Positions 1 through 7,415 are shown, counted from the stretch's first letter. The stretch: DNA of 64,000 bases from Prochlorococcus sp. AG-355-I04 (GCA_003280915.1 QCDL01000002.1:124001-188000), one strand, 5' to 3'. The notes: generated by a model not told the origin, from the sequence alone. Made by a program: numbers and translations.

Positions 1-461
1 GATATTTACAAGTTTTAGATCATATTCCACTAGGAGATAACAAAGCAAGAGTAATAGTTAGGCACTATAGGAAATTCCTACAAAATAAACTACTTAACAA
101 CCTCTTATTATTTAAAGAGAATCAAAGAAAGATTTTTTATAAGATATTTGATGAGGATTATATGATTTTAAAAACGCAAACATATAATCACAATATGGGA
201 TATGTAAGTAAAGATGAAATAAAATTATTGGGAGAAGATAGAATAATAAATTACTTTTGGAAATGGTATAAGAAGTCTGAAGATAAAGATGAGCCTTGGA
301 GAAATATTAATAAAACTCAAAATCTCAATGTATACGACAAAGTTATAATGAAATATCCACCTGAGGTAAAGAAATTAGAAATCATAAATAATATAGACAT
401 TATAAGAAAAACATTTATACGATTTGCTGCTCCGCTTATATTTTTTATGTTAATAATATAA
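1..461 (+). CDS. C-terminal part of a Rieske-type (PAO/Lls1-like) ring-hydroxylating oxygenase
   Basis: The frame is open from base 3 to the stop at 459-461, so only the last ~153 residues of a gene that begins upstream are present. An ATG at 162 lies inside the frame and is probably not the start. The visible part looks like the C-terminal domain of the pheophorbide a oxygenase / lethal-leaf-spot family: a basic stretch followed by an acidic DEDYMIL segment where the family has an ILDEDxxxL motif, then a W-rich stretch (FWKWYKK) and a hydrophobic end (APLIFFMLII) typical of the membrane anchor. The Rieske [2Fe-2S] and mononuclear iron ligands would lie outside the window, so the assignment rests on the tail only. 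Substrate unknown. Confidence 0.45.
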   Translation, partial: YLQVLDHIPLGDNKARVIVRHYRKFLQNKLLNNLLLFKENQRKIFYKIFDEDYMILKTQTYNHNMGYVSKDEIKLLGEDRIINYFWKWYKKSEDKDEPWRNINKTQNLNVYDKVIMKYPPEVKKLEIINNIDIIRKTFIRFAAPLIFFMLII

Positions 462-464
462 TTT

Positions 465-566
465 ATGAAGAGAGTAAATAGACCTTCATGGTTGAATTGG
501 CTTTATCTTTTGATATTTATTTTAAGCTCAATTCAATTAATTATATTTTGGAGCAATAAGTTCTAG
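465..566 (+). CDS. 33-aa single-helix membrane micro-ORF
   Basis: ATG at 465 opens 33 codons (MKRVNRPSWLNWLYLL... ending WSNKF). The product is a short basic N-terminus followed by one ~20-residue hydrophobic helix. It starts 3 bases after the oxygenase stop, and its TAG (564-566) shares the G with the GTG start of the ABC ATPase at 566. That arrangement suggests translational coupling and argues that this frame is used. No family is recognised. It may be a small membrane partner of the ATPase, or only a leader peptide. A chance ORF remains possible. Confidence 0.4.
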   Translation: MKRVNRPSWLNWLYLLIFILSSIQLIIFWSNKF

Positions 567-1354
567 TGGTTAATAACTTTTGGTTTGAGGCGAAAAATAT
601 AAATTGTTTTAAAAATGGCTTTAGAGTAATTAAAGATTTAAATTTAAAGATAGCGTATTCAGAGAATGTAATATTAATTGGACCAAATGGCTCAGGTAAA
701 TCATCTTTGATAGAAGTAATAAATAGAAACATATATCCTGTAATAGCTAATGAATCGAAATTAAAAATATTTGGCAAAGAACTTATAAATTTATGGGAAC
801 TAAGAAAAAGAATAAGTACCGTAAATAATGATATAAAAAATAGAATAAATCCAAATCTACAAGTTTTTGACTTAATTTTAAGTGGACTATATGGAAGGTA
901 TTGTTACGTACAAAATAAGTCTGAGAGCGACTTTTATAAGGTTGAAAAAATAATGAAGAAAATGAATATCTCTTATTTATCTAAAAAATATTTCTCCTAT
1001 TTATCCGATGGAGAAAAAAAAATTTCACTCATTGCTAGGGCCTTAATAAAAAAACCAGATATCTTGATCCTAGATGAACCAATTGCAAATTTAGATTATA
1101 AATCAAAGTTTTTTGTAGTTGATAAGATTAATGAATTATCAAAATTAAATACCAGAATTTTTTGCGTTACTCATGATATCTCTATGATTACAAGAATATA
1201 TGATCGCGTCCTAATGCTAAAAGATGGCAAAATAATCGCTGATGGTCATCAAAATAAGATTATAAATAGTGAGAATCTTAAAAAGTTATACGACATTGAT
1301 GTAGAGGTAGCTAAAAATAATGGACTTTGGAAAATAAATAGATTGTCTAAATAA
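566..1354 (+). CDS. ABC transporter ATP-binding protein, ModF/YlmA-like
   Basis: A single 262-residue nucleotide-binding domain with every motif in order: Walker A GPNGSGKS (39-46), signature LSDGE (146-150), Walker B ILILDEP (166-172) and switch His203 in VTHD. The ELRKRIS segment after the Walker A region and the overall shape fit the ModF-like ATPases of COG1119, which are often soluble and lack a linked permease. No permease or binding protein is nearby; the only neighbour is the 33-aa membrane ORF whose stop overlaps this GTG start. The 3' end overlaps the convergent zinc-ribbon gene by 8 bp. Substrate cannot be inferred. The LSDGE signature differs from LSGGQ at two positions but is within known variation. 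Confidence 0.8.
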   Translation: MVNNFWFEAKNINCFKNGFRVIKDLNLKIAYSENVILIGPNGSGKSSLIEVINRNIYPVIANESKLKIFGKELINLWELRKRISTVNNDIKNRINPNLQVFDLILSGLYGRYCYVQNKSESDFYKVEKIMKKMNISYLSKKYFSYLSDGEKKISLIARALIKKPDILILDEPIANLDYKSKFFVVDKINELSKLNTRIFCVTHDISMITRIYDRVLMLKDGKIIADGHQNKIINSENLKKLYDIDVEVAKNNGLWKINRLSK

Positions 1355-1535
1355 CAATTATAAAAATAACTATGGCAATAGCAAGAAATACAAACTTATT
1401 GCTTTTTAAAAATGAAGAGGATTTATTTTTAAATGAGGAAGATCCACATTTAGAGCAGACAATCTTACCTCCTAAAGAACGGTCTGAGACAAACGAAGAA
1501 CTTCCACAATTAAAACAAACTCTATTTACGCTCAT
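1347..1535 (-). CDS. Small zinc-ribbon protein with C-terminal membrane anchor
   Basis: 62 residues. Two near-identical knuckles, CFNCGSSSF (7-15) and CSKCGSSSF (27-35), give a four-Cys site (7, 10, 27, 30) expected to bind one zinc. Residues ~48-62 are purely hydrophobic, so the protein is probably tail-anchored with the zinc domain in the cytoplasm. The ATG (1533-1535) is about 80 bp from the nearer of two Fur-box-like sites that lie in the divergent promoter region shared with the CRP-family gene. Function unknown. The paired CGSSS motif with anchor is distinctive enough to trust as a real gene. Confidence 0.65.
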   Translation of the reverse strand: MSVNRVCFNCGSSSFVSDRSLGGKIVCSKCGSSSFKNKSSSFLKSNKFVFLAIAIVIFIIVI

Positions 1536-1612
1536 CTAAAATAAAATTTTAAACAATTCTATCTAAATTATATTGCTAAATACTATGTAAAGAAAAACTT
1601 CAGAATCATCAT

Positions 1613-1631
1613 GATAATGAGAATCTATTGC
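1613..1631. promoter_or_regulatory. Fur-box-like operator 1
   Basis: The 19-mer beginning GATAATGAGAATC matches the classic Fur consensus at 14 of 19 positions, with an intact left half. It lies in the divergent region between the zinc-ribbon gene and the CRP-family gene, 45 bp from a better second site. The background is AT-rich, so the lone match is weak evidence; the pairing with the second site strengthens it. Confidence 0.4.
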
Positions 1632-1657
1632 AATAAGTAAATTTATGGTGCATAATT

Positions 1658-1676
1658 GATAATAATTCTCATTATC
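1658..1676. promoter_or_regulatory. Fur-box-like operator 2
   Basis: GATAATAATTCTCATTATC matches the Fur consensus at 16 of 19 positions and is nearly palindromic (GATAATaattctcATTATC). It ends 12 bp before the ATG at 1689. Binding there would cover the transcription start or early leader of the CRP-family gene, so iron-dependent repression is the simplest reading. The site also lies inside the longest open frame, which could begin at a TTG at 1656; this supports the downstream ATG as the real start. Confidence 0.55.
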
Positions 1677-1688
1677 ATATTTAAATTA

Positions 1689-2276
1689 ATGAATTTCCAT
1701 TGTTATGGAGAATCTCCGTCAAAATTAGTAAGGATAATAACTGGACAATCCGTATTAATAGATCCTTCATCAAGACCAAAAGGGACTTGCCTAGAAGTCG
1801 AGAGTGGAATTGCAAGAGTTTATTGTCCTTGTGAAGAAACTGAAGGAATGACACTTGCATTTTTACAATCAGGAGATCAATTAAGGACAGACCTTTTGTG
1901 TAGCGAAGGTGTCTGCGTTGAGGCATTAACAGATTTGTCTTTTCACAGCAATGTAAATATTGATAAGAATATGGGATTCGATGCAGTAAATGAATGGACT
2001 TTGCAACTCCTTAGGATTAGACACTTAGGAAATGCAGAACAGCGATTACAAGCCTTGTTTTCAATACTAGTAAATCGTCTAGGTAGAAGATGTGGTCAAT
2101 GGTGTGAGTTACCTTTTAGGCTAACTCACGAAAGGATTGGCGAATTAATCGGTTCTACACGAGTAACATCAACAAGATTAATTTCTAAATTAAGATCATC
2201 TGAGTTATTAATAGCTCCTATTGGGACCCAAACGGTCAGTGTTGCCCCTTCTTTTATTGAAACATCGCCGCTATAA
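1689..2276 (+). CDS. Cys-rich CRP/FNR-family transcriptional regulator
   Basis: 195 residues from the ATG at 1689. An upstream in-frame TTG at 1656 would add a hydrophobic stretch encoded by the Fur-box-like sequence and was not used. Residues ~10-90 form a reduced cyclic-nucleotide-type beta domain, ~100-130 the dimer helix, and 145-172 a winged-helix recognition region (LTHERIGELIGSTRVTSTRL) typical of the family. Eight cysteines (5, 34, 46, 48, 71, 76, 135, 139) include CPC and RRCGQWC clusters, unusual for a CRP protein of this size, so metal, iron-sulfur or redox sensing is possible (inference). Tandem Fur-box-like sites upstream and ferritin and an Fe(III)-type ABC ATPase nearby suggest a role in iron response. 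Confidence 0.75.
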   Translation: MNFHCYGESPSKLVRIITGQSVLIDPSSRPKGTCLEVESGIARVYCPCEETEGMTLAFLQSGDQLRTDLLCSEGVCVEALTDLSFHSNVNIDKNMGFDAVNEWTLQLLRIRHLGNAEQRLQALFSILVNRLGRRCGQWCELPFRLTHERIGELIGSTRVTSTRLISKLRSSELLIAPIGTQTVSVAPSFIETSPL

Positions 2277-2280
2277 AAAC

Positions 2281-2568
2281 ATGAAGGAATCACAATCACT
2301 TACAAGCAACTTGTTAATAGAAGTTGATGTTTTATCGAATAGACTCAAAAATATCAAGCAATCCTATAAAACAACAGAAAATAAAGCATTGAAAGAAAGA
2401 TTATTTGCTGAAAACAAAAATATTTTTAAAAGAGTTAATGAGATCCATAAAATAGCTGAACTATTAAATAAAAATAATGAGAAAATTAACTTTTCAAATT
2501 TACTTTTTGAAATAACCAAAAGGACATTGCATCAAAATAAATTTGAAAATAATTTATTTTTTCTTTAA
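2281..2568 (+). CDS. Hypothetical coiled-coil protein (95 aa)
   Basis: The ATG at 2281 follows the regulator stop by 4 bp, so the two are probably co-transcribed. A longer frame from a TTG at 2221 would overlap the regulator by 56 bp and is not needed. The product is charged and helical (repeated K/E/N with Leu/Ile spacing), consistent with a short coiled coil, without cysteines or membrane segments. The last 15 bp overlap the 3' end of the convergent ferritin gene. No family recognised. Confidence 0.5.
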   Translation: MKESQSLTSNLLIEVDVLSNRLKNIKQSYKTTENKALKERLFAENKNIFKRVNEIHKIAELLNKNNEKINFSNLLFEITKRTLHQNKFENNLFFL

Positions 2569-3108
2569 ATCACTATCTATTAGTAATATTGCAGAAGGTT
2601 GATTAGAAGCAAACTTTACCTTGCCCAGTATGTTCGCAAATTCATCTTCTGATTGTGTTTGAGCCTCTATAATAGGATCTAAAAATACGTTAGTTCTAGT
2701 ATCCGAAATTCTTTCTGATATGGAATAAAGTTGTTGTAGTGATGAAGTTAAATCAGCCTCCATGTTAAAAGAATAAGAAATCAGCTCCTCTATAGAATCC
2801 CATGTTTGAACGGGTGCAGGAATTTCATCTAATTTTACGTTTTGTCCTCTTGCGATTAAGTAATCTGCAAATTTCTGAGCATGTTCCATTTCGCCTTGCG
2901 ATTCACTTAGAAAATGAGAGGCAAATCCATTTAAATCACGTTCTTGAAACCACAGATACATAGAAAAATATTGAACATTTGCATATCTTTCCATTGTTAG
3001 ATGTTCAAAAATGTTATCTAACAAACTTTTATCTATCGGTTGAGCAACAGCTCTTCCAGATGGACCAAAATTAACTAATTTTTTTGTTTTTAAGTTATTT
3101 TCATTCAT
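2554..3108 (-). CDS. ftn: Ferritin (24-mer type, diiron)
   Basis: 184 residues; a four-helix ferritin with a ~22-residue N-terminal extension. Ferroxidase ligands can be placed: Glu40 in TMERYANVQYFSMYLWF, Glu73 and His76 in GEMEH, and acidic residues in helices C/D (Glu117 in NMEADL, Glu154/Glu156 in QSEDEF). It would store iron as ferric mineral, oxidising Fe(II) at the diiron centre, in the cytoplasm. It belongs to the animal-like ferritin group found in marine picocyanobacteria, rather than the heme-containing bacterioferritins. A Fur-box-like site lies ~85 bp upstream of its start. Gene order with the CRP-type regulator and an Fe(III)-type ABC ATPase makes an iron-handling cluster. Confidence 0.9.
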   Translation of the reverse strand: MNENNLKTKKLVNFGPSGRAVAQPIDKSLLDNIFEHLTMERYANVQYFSMYLWFQERDLNGFASHFLSESQGEMEHAQKFADYLIARGQNVKLDEIPAPVQTWDSIEELISYSFNMEADLTSSLQQLYSISERISDTRTNVFLDPIIEAQTQSEDEFANILGKVKFASNQPSAILLIDSDLKKK

Positions 3109-3192
3109 TTTCAGATAAGTATCTAATAAAATAATACAACATTTTGTATAAATTAGTAATTAATAAATCCTTTAAATTAAATTAAATAATAT

Positions 3193-3211
3193 GATAATGA
3201 AAATCACTCGC
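3193..3211. promoter_or_regulatory. Fur-box-like operator upstream of ferritin
   Basis: GATAATGAAAATCACTCGC matches the Fur consensus at 15 of 19 positions, with the left half intact. It lies in the 243-bp gap between ferritin (starts 3108, reverse) and the end of the ABC ATPase gene (3352), so the only gene it could control directly is ferritin. A TATACA -10-like hexamer is present on the reverse strand between the site and the start codon. Nothing else was recognised in this gap. Confidence 0.45.
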
Positions 3212-3351
3212 AATACTATAAATGAATTTAAAGTACAGTTTTACTGAACTGCTTTTAACTAACAAAATATATAAAAACAAAAAAAAGAAATGTAAAAAGA
3301 AAAAATGCTCTAATTGGAAGGGAGGGAAGTGTAATTGCCTATAAATAAATT

Positions 3352-4428
3352 CTATATATATACCTTATGTGCTCCAGGATATAGAAAATAATAACTATTT
3401 TTATTTATAGAAAGAGAACATTTATCACCATTATTTAGGAGATTATTAATATCAGTTCTAACCCGCAATATGTTTCCATTAATAGTTACTTTATATATAA
3501 GAAATTCTCCAAGAAATTCTTTAGATATTACATTCGCATTTCCAGATTCTGATCTTTTAATTGAAATAAATTTAGGCGAAATTGACATACTTTTAATATT
3601 TGCATTTTGTAAAACCCCTGAACTATTTATTTCACCTAAACAAGAAATATATGAATTACCATTTTTTTGAAGATTAATAATATTATTACCCAAAATAAAA
3701 CTACTAACAAATAGGGTCTTGGGATTGTTTAGAAGGTTAATTGGTGTATCAATTTGATGTATTTTTCCTTCATTCATTACGGCAACCTTATCGCAAATTG
3801 ACATTGCCTCTTCCGGATCATGAGTAACCATCAATCCACTTGCATTACAACCTTTTAGGATATTTGGGAGTTCACTTCTCAATTTTAGTTTGACATGCAT
3901 ATCAAGGCTACAAAATGGTTCATCTAATAAAATAAAATTAGTCCCAGGAGCAAGAGCTCTCGCAATTGCTAGTCTTTGTTTTTGGCCTCCAGATAATTCA
4001 TGTGGGTATCTTCCAATAAAACTATCAAGACCTACAAAATTTAATAAATAATCAACTCTAGATCTATCTTTTTTGTTTTTTAAACCAAAAATTACATTTT
4101 CCAAAACAGTTAAGTGAGGGAAAAGTGCATAGTCTTGAAAAACCATACCAATATTTCTTTTCTCAGGACTAAGAATTTTTTTTTCACTTGAAATTTCCTT
4201 ATCATTTAGAGAAATCCTCCCTTTAGAGGGATATTCGAACCCTGCGATTAATCTTAAAAGAGTAGTTTTTCCGCAACCAGAAGGACCAAGCAACCCTAAC
4301 AATTCGCCATTTTCAATTTTCAGGTTAATTGCGTTTAATATCCAATTAGAACATTCTCGCTTATCATATTTATGATGCAAATCATCAATTATTAACGCAT
4401 CATTTTTCACTAAGTTCTTCTTATTCAA
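3352..4428 (-). CDS. futC: ABC transporter ATP-binding protein, Fe(III)/Fut type
   Basis: 358 residues. Walker A GPSGCGKT (48-55), Q-loop in VFQDYALFPH (97-106), signature LSGGQ (145-149), Walker B ILLDEP (166-171) and switch His203. A ~115-residue C-terminal extension is the right size for the TOBE regulatory domain of CysA/PotA/FbpC-type importers. No binding protein or permease is adjacent. Placement next to ferritin points to ferric iron import, and an orphan ATPase separated from its periplasmic and membrane partners fits the Fut system, but sequence alone cannot exclude a polyamine or sulfate ATPase. It is divergent from nth across a 77-bp gap. Confidence 0.7.
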   Translation of the reverse strand: MNKKNLVKNDALIIDDLHHKYDKRECSNWILNAINLKIENGELLGLLGPSGCGKTTLLRLIAGFEYPSKGRISLNDKEISSEKKILSPEKRNIGMVFQDYALFPHLTVLENVIFGLKNKKDRSRVDYLLNFVGLDSFIGRYPHELSGGQKQRLAIARALAPGTNFILLDEPFCSLDMHVKLKLRSELPNILKGCNASGLMVTHDPEEAMSICDKVAVMNEGKIHQIDTPINLLNNPKTLFVSSFILGNNIINLQKNGNSYISCLGEINSSGVLQNANIKSMSISPKFISIKRSESGNANVISKEFLGEFLIYKVTINGNILRVRTDINNLLNNGDKCSLSINKNSYYFLYPGAHKVYI

Positions 4429-4505
4429 ATATATTAAGTTAGCAGAAAATATTCACCTAAAATATCCCTTGTATAATTTTATACACCGTTTAATTTTCAA
4501 ATTTA

Positions 4506-5159
4506 ATGAGAAAATCCGAAAGAGCAGAAATAATACGCAAGGAACTCAAAAAGCTTTATCCATCGCCTCCAATACCCCTTGATCATACAAATGCCTATAC
4601 ACTTCTAGTCGCCGTAGTTTTAAGTGCTCAATCAACAGACAAGAAGGTTAATGAATTAACAAAAAGCTTATTTAAGGTTGCAGATAATCCAGAAAAGATG
4701 ATGCAGCTAGGTATTAATGGCATCTACAAATACATAAAGTTTTTAGGTTTATCTAATCAAAAATCAAAAAACATTTATAACTTATCTAAACTATTGATTG
4801 AGAAGCATAATGGTATGGTCCCAGATTCTTTTGAGAAGCTTGAATCTCTTCCAGGAGTAGGTCATAAAACAGCATCAGTTGTAATGTCTCAAGTGTTTGA
4901 AATACCCTCATTCCCAGTAGATACTCACATACACAGGTTGGCACAAAGATGGGGACTATCAAATGGGAATAGCGTGGTTCAAACAGAAAAAGATCTTAAA
5001 AAAATATTTCCTATTAATGATTGGAATACTTTACATTTGCAAATAATCTTTTATGGCAGAGAACACTGTACAGCAAGAGGCTGTGATGGAACAAAATGTT
5101 ATTTATGTCGCACTCTTTATCCCAAAAGAAAAAAGAAATTTATATGTAAAAAGCCTTAA
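4506..5159 (+). CDS. nth: Endonuclease III (DNA glycosylase/AP lyase)
   Basis: 217 residues. Removes oxidised pyrimidines and nicks the abasic site in base-excision repair. The helix-hairpin-helix LPGVGHKTASVV carries catalytic Lys121, and Asp139 sits in VDTHIHRL. The C-terminal cysteines are spaced C188-x4-C193-x4-C198-x2-C201 (plus Cys214) instead of the textbook C-x6-C-x2-C-x5-C of the [4Fe-4S] loop, so the cluster is either bound by a variant loop or altered. Length is normal. The ATG at 4506 is the first start in the frame. Confidence 0.92.
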   Translation: MRKSERAEIIRKELKKLYPSPPIPLDHTNAYTLLVAVVLSAQSTDKKVNELTKSLFKVADNPEKMMQLGINGIYKYIKFLGLSNQKSKNIYNLSKLLIEKHNGMVPDSFEKLESLPGVGHKTASVVMSQVFEIPSFPVDTHIHRLAQRWGLSNGNSVVQTEKDLKKIFPINDWNTLHLQIIFYGREHCTARGCDGTKCYLCRTLYPKRKKKFICKKP

Positions 5160-5194
5160 GAAATTTATATAATATTAAAATTAGTTTTTTAATC

Positions 5195-5854
5195 ATGAAA
5201 ATAGCAATTACTGGTGCATCGGGGAAAACAGGTTATAGAATTTCCGAAGAAGCAGTTAAGAAAGGATATAAAGTAAGGCAAATCATCAGAAAGAATTCAA
5301 AAGTCCCAGCAGGACTAGAGAGTTTAGAAACAATTAGGGTTTCTTTAGACAAAAAAGGGGAACTTGATGAAGCTTTAAAAGATATTGATGCTTTGATAAT
5401 TGCGACTGGAGCGAGAGCATCATTAGATTTAACTGGTCCTGCAAAGGTTGATGCATTAGGTGTATACAGGCAATTAGATAGTTGCAAAAGAGTGGGTATT
5501 AAAAGAGTTATTTTAGTTAGTTCCCTTTGTACTGGTAAATTATTTCACCCATTAAACTTATTTGGTTTAATTCTTATTTGGAAGAAATTAGGTGAAAACT
5601 TTCTACGCAATTCAAATTTTGAATGGACTATTATTAGACCTGGAGGATTAAAGGAAAATGAAGATATTAAATCAGAAAATATAAATTATTCAAAAGAAGA
5701 TACTCAAATTAATGGATCAATACCAAGAAGATTAGTTGCGCAATGTTGTATAGATTCTTTAAAAAACAAAGAATCCATAAATAAATTAATAGAAGTTACA
5801 AGTTCGAATGATAATAAAAAAATATCTTTTAAAAAAGCTATGCAAATGATTTAA
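5195..5854 (+). CDS. NAD(P)-binding SDR-family protein (atypical, Tic62/Ycf39-like)
   Basis: 219 residues with a Rossmann start GASGKTG (7-13) and an SDR-a5-like plan (IRPGGLKE near residue 150 in place of a clear YxxxK catalytic pair). Proteins of this group in cyanobacteria and plastids bind NADPH and often act in assembly or regulation rather than as classic dehydrogenases. It stands 35 bp after nth and 26 bp before a small conserved ORF, probably as part of one forward unit. Substrate not predictable. Confidence 0.75.
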   Translation: MKIAITGASGKTGYRISEEAVKKGYKVRQIIRKNSKVPAGLESLETIRVSLDKKGELDEALKDIDALIIATGARASLDLTGPAKVDALGVYRQLDSCKRVGIKRVILVSSLCTGKLFHPLNLFGLILIWKKLGENFLRNSNFEWTIIRPGGLKENEDIKSENINYSKEDTQINGSIPRRLVAQCCIDSLKNKESINKLIEVTSSNDNKKISFKKAMQMI

Positions 5855-5880
5855 AAGATGTAAATATATTAATTAAAACT

Positions 5881-6069
5881 ATGAAAATAAATCCCAAAAT
5901 TGACGCATTACAATTAATGCTTACTGATTTAAGAACTAGAAATGAGCCAATAAGACATAAAGCTGCATTTAAAGGTTGTCAACCAGAATTTCAAAGTCTT
6001 GTATCAAGATTAATAAAGCAGTTAGAGGACGAATTAGTTGCTGAAAAGCTTACTAATCGTAATAGTTAA
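5881..6069 (+). CDS. Small conserved-looking hypothetical protein (62 aa)
   Basis: 62 residues, soluble, predicted helical, with a central RTRNEPIRHKAAFKGCQP stretch that looks constrained rather than random, and a charged amphipathic helix at the end (RLIKQLEDELVAEKL). It lies between the SDR gene and the convergent PPC-glutaredoxin gene (10 bp gap). No function recognised; I judge it real from composition and spacing. Confidence 0.6.
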   Translation: MKINPKIDALQLMLTDLRTRNEPIRHKAAFKGCQPEFQSLVSRLIKQLEDELVAEKLTNRNS

Positions 6070-6079
6070 AAAATTTAGA

Positions 6080-6691
6080 TTACTTAAATGAAATTAAGTT
6101 ATCCAATTTTGCTTGTTCTGAAAGTTCATCATATCCTCCAAAAAATTTATTATCCAAAAATATTTGAGGGAAAGTATTATGGCTACTTAGAGCCATAATT
6201 TTTTGAAAGCTCTCATCATTGTCTATTAGAGTAACTTCATGAGGGATAGATAAAGAATTAAGTAACCTGATTGCTCTTTTAGACCAAGGACAATCCTTTA
6301 AAATAAATGCTTTTACACGTGATTCATTAGTGATTAAATCATGATTTGAGATATTAATAATTTTCTGTTCAAAAGAAAGTAAAAATATATCAGTACCTTT
6401 TTTTACAATACATCCCTCCTCTAGATGCCCTCCAAACACATTACATCCCTCATCTGCAAAACTCAAATGTAAATGAACATCTCCTTTATTAAAATGTCCG
6501 TTTAAAGAAACTATTTCTAGATTCCCTTCAAATTTATTTATCTCTTGATTACCTGGGCATTGAATACAAACTGTTCTAAGATTACCAACCACTCCAGAAA
6601 CATACCCGTATAAATTATTCGATAAAGAATATTCTTTAATTGAATTTATCAAATCAGATTCTGGAGATAGCTTTAGGCTATGAGGCTGCAT
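6080..6691 (-). CDS. PPC (DUF296) domain - glutaredoxin fusion
   Basis: 203 residues, two domains. Residues ~5-110 show the PPC/DUF296 fold, with the paired histidines of HLHL (73-76) and GGHL (87-90) that form the metal/trimer site in the family; a few PPC proteins bind DNA. Residues ~126-200 are a glutaredoxin: CPWS (134-137) active site with a single cysteine, TFPQIF with the cis-Pro, and GGYDEL for glutathione binding. The CPxS form suggests monothiol-type chemistry or Fe-S/GSH binding rather than dithiol reduction. A single ATG-started frame encodes both, so this is a true fusion. A redox-modulated PPC domain is inference. Confidence 0.75.
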   Translation of the reverse strand: MQPHSLKLSPESDLINSIKEYSLSNNLYGYVSGVVGNLRTVCIQCPGNQEINKFEGNLEIVSLNGHFNKGDVHLHLSFADEGCNVFGGHLEEGCIVKKGTDIFLLSFEQKIINISNHDLITNESRVKAFILKDCPWSKRAIRLLNSLSIPHEVTLIDNDESFQKIMALSSHNTFPQIFLDNKFFGGYDELSEQAKLDNLISFK

Positions 6692-6875
6692 TAGATATAA
6701 GGAATAATTTTGTAATATAAAACATCATCATTCATAAAGAGAAATTGAGTTTATAATCTTTAGGATTCAGATTTAAATTAAATTTTAGAATCTAGTATCA
6801 AAAACCATTTAAAATTTTTACTTAAAATTTAAGCTTGTTGAGAGTGTAATATATTTTTTATATACAAACACTAAT

Positions 6876-7415
6876 TTGTTATTAAGAAAAAATCTTAAAA
6901 ATTTGGCATTGAATATTCCCAATTTATTATCGATATCTCGCCTTTTCCTAGTATTTCCATTAATACTTTTTTTAGAAATTAACAGACCTTTTTATGTCTT
7001 TATATTGATTATTATTGGAGGTTTAACTGATTATTTTGACGGGTTAATTGCAAGGAAATTTAATCTTAAAACCAGATTAGGAGCTATCCTTGATCCCTTA
7101 AGCGATAAAGTATTCTATTTAATTCCTTTGACCTTCCTTTGTAAAAATAATTTTATACCCTTTTGGTCTTTGTCATTAATTTTATTTAGAGAATTAATTA
7201 TCTCTAGCCTAAGGAACTCTACAAAAGACGGTTTACCAGCATCAATGTTAGGAAAATATAAAACATTTTTCTTTTTTATTTCAGTGATTACCTTCTTTAC
7301 ACCCTTAAAAATTACCTTATTGAATAATTTGGCTTTAATTTTTTATTGGTTAGGTTTCATCCTGACCTTAGTGACTTTATTAAGCTATTTAAGAATTAAA
7401 AAGAATATTATCTGA
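6876..7415 (+). CDS. pgsA: CDP-diacylglycerol-glycerol-3-phosphate 3-phosphatidyltransferase
   Basis: 179 residues; multi-pass inner-membrane enzyme that makes phosphatidylglycerol phosphate, the precursor of PG, the only phospholipid of thylakoids. The CDP-alcohol phosphatidyltransferase signature runs from Asp52 to Asp77 (TDYFDGLIAR ... LGAILDPLSDK) with all three key aspartates. Four or five hydrophobic helices follow. The start appears to be TTG at 6876; no ATG fits upstream of the motif. Its 3' end overlaps the convergent SDR gene by 27 bp. Confidence 0.88.
   Translation: MLLRKNLKNLALNIPNLLSISRLFLVFPLILFLEINRPFYVFILIIIGGLTDYFDGLIARKFNLKTRLGAILDPLSDKVFYLIPLTFLCKNNFIPFWSLSLILFRELIISSLRNSTKDGLPASMLGKYKTFFFFISVITFFTPLKITLLNNLALIFYWLGFILTLVTLLSYLRIKKNII

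Noticed and set aside
1656-1688. TTG start at 1656 for the CRP-family gene
   Set aside because: It would put coding sequence across the best Fur-like site and adds a hydrophobic, non-family stretch; ATG 1689 is preferred.
3212-3351. Weak CAGTT/AACTG hairpin downstream of futC as a terminator
   Set aside because: Only 5 bp, no convincing T run on the reverse strand.
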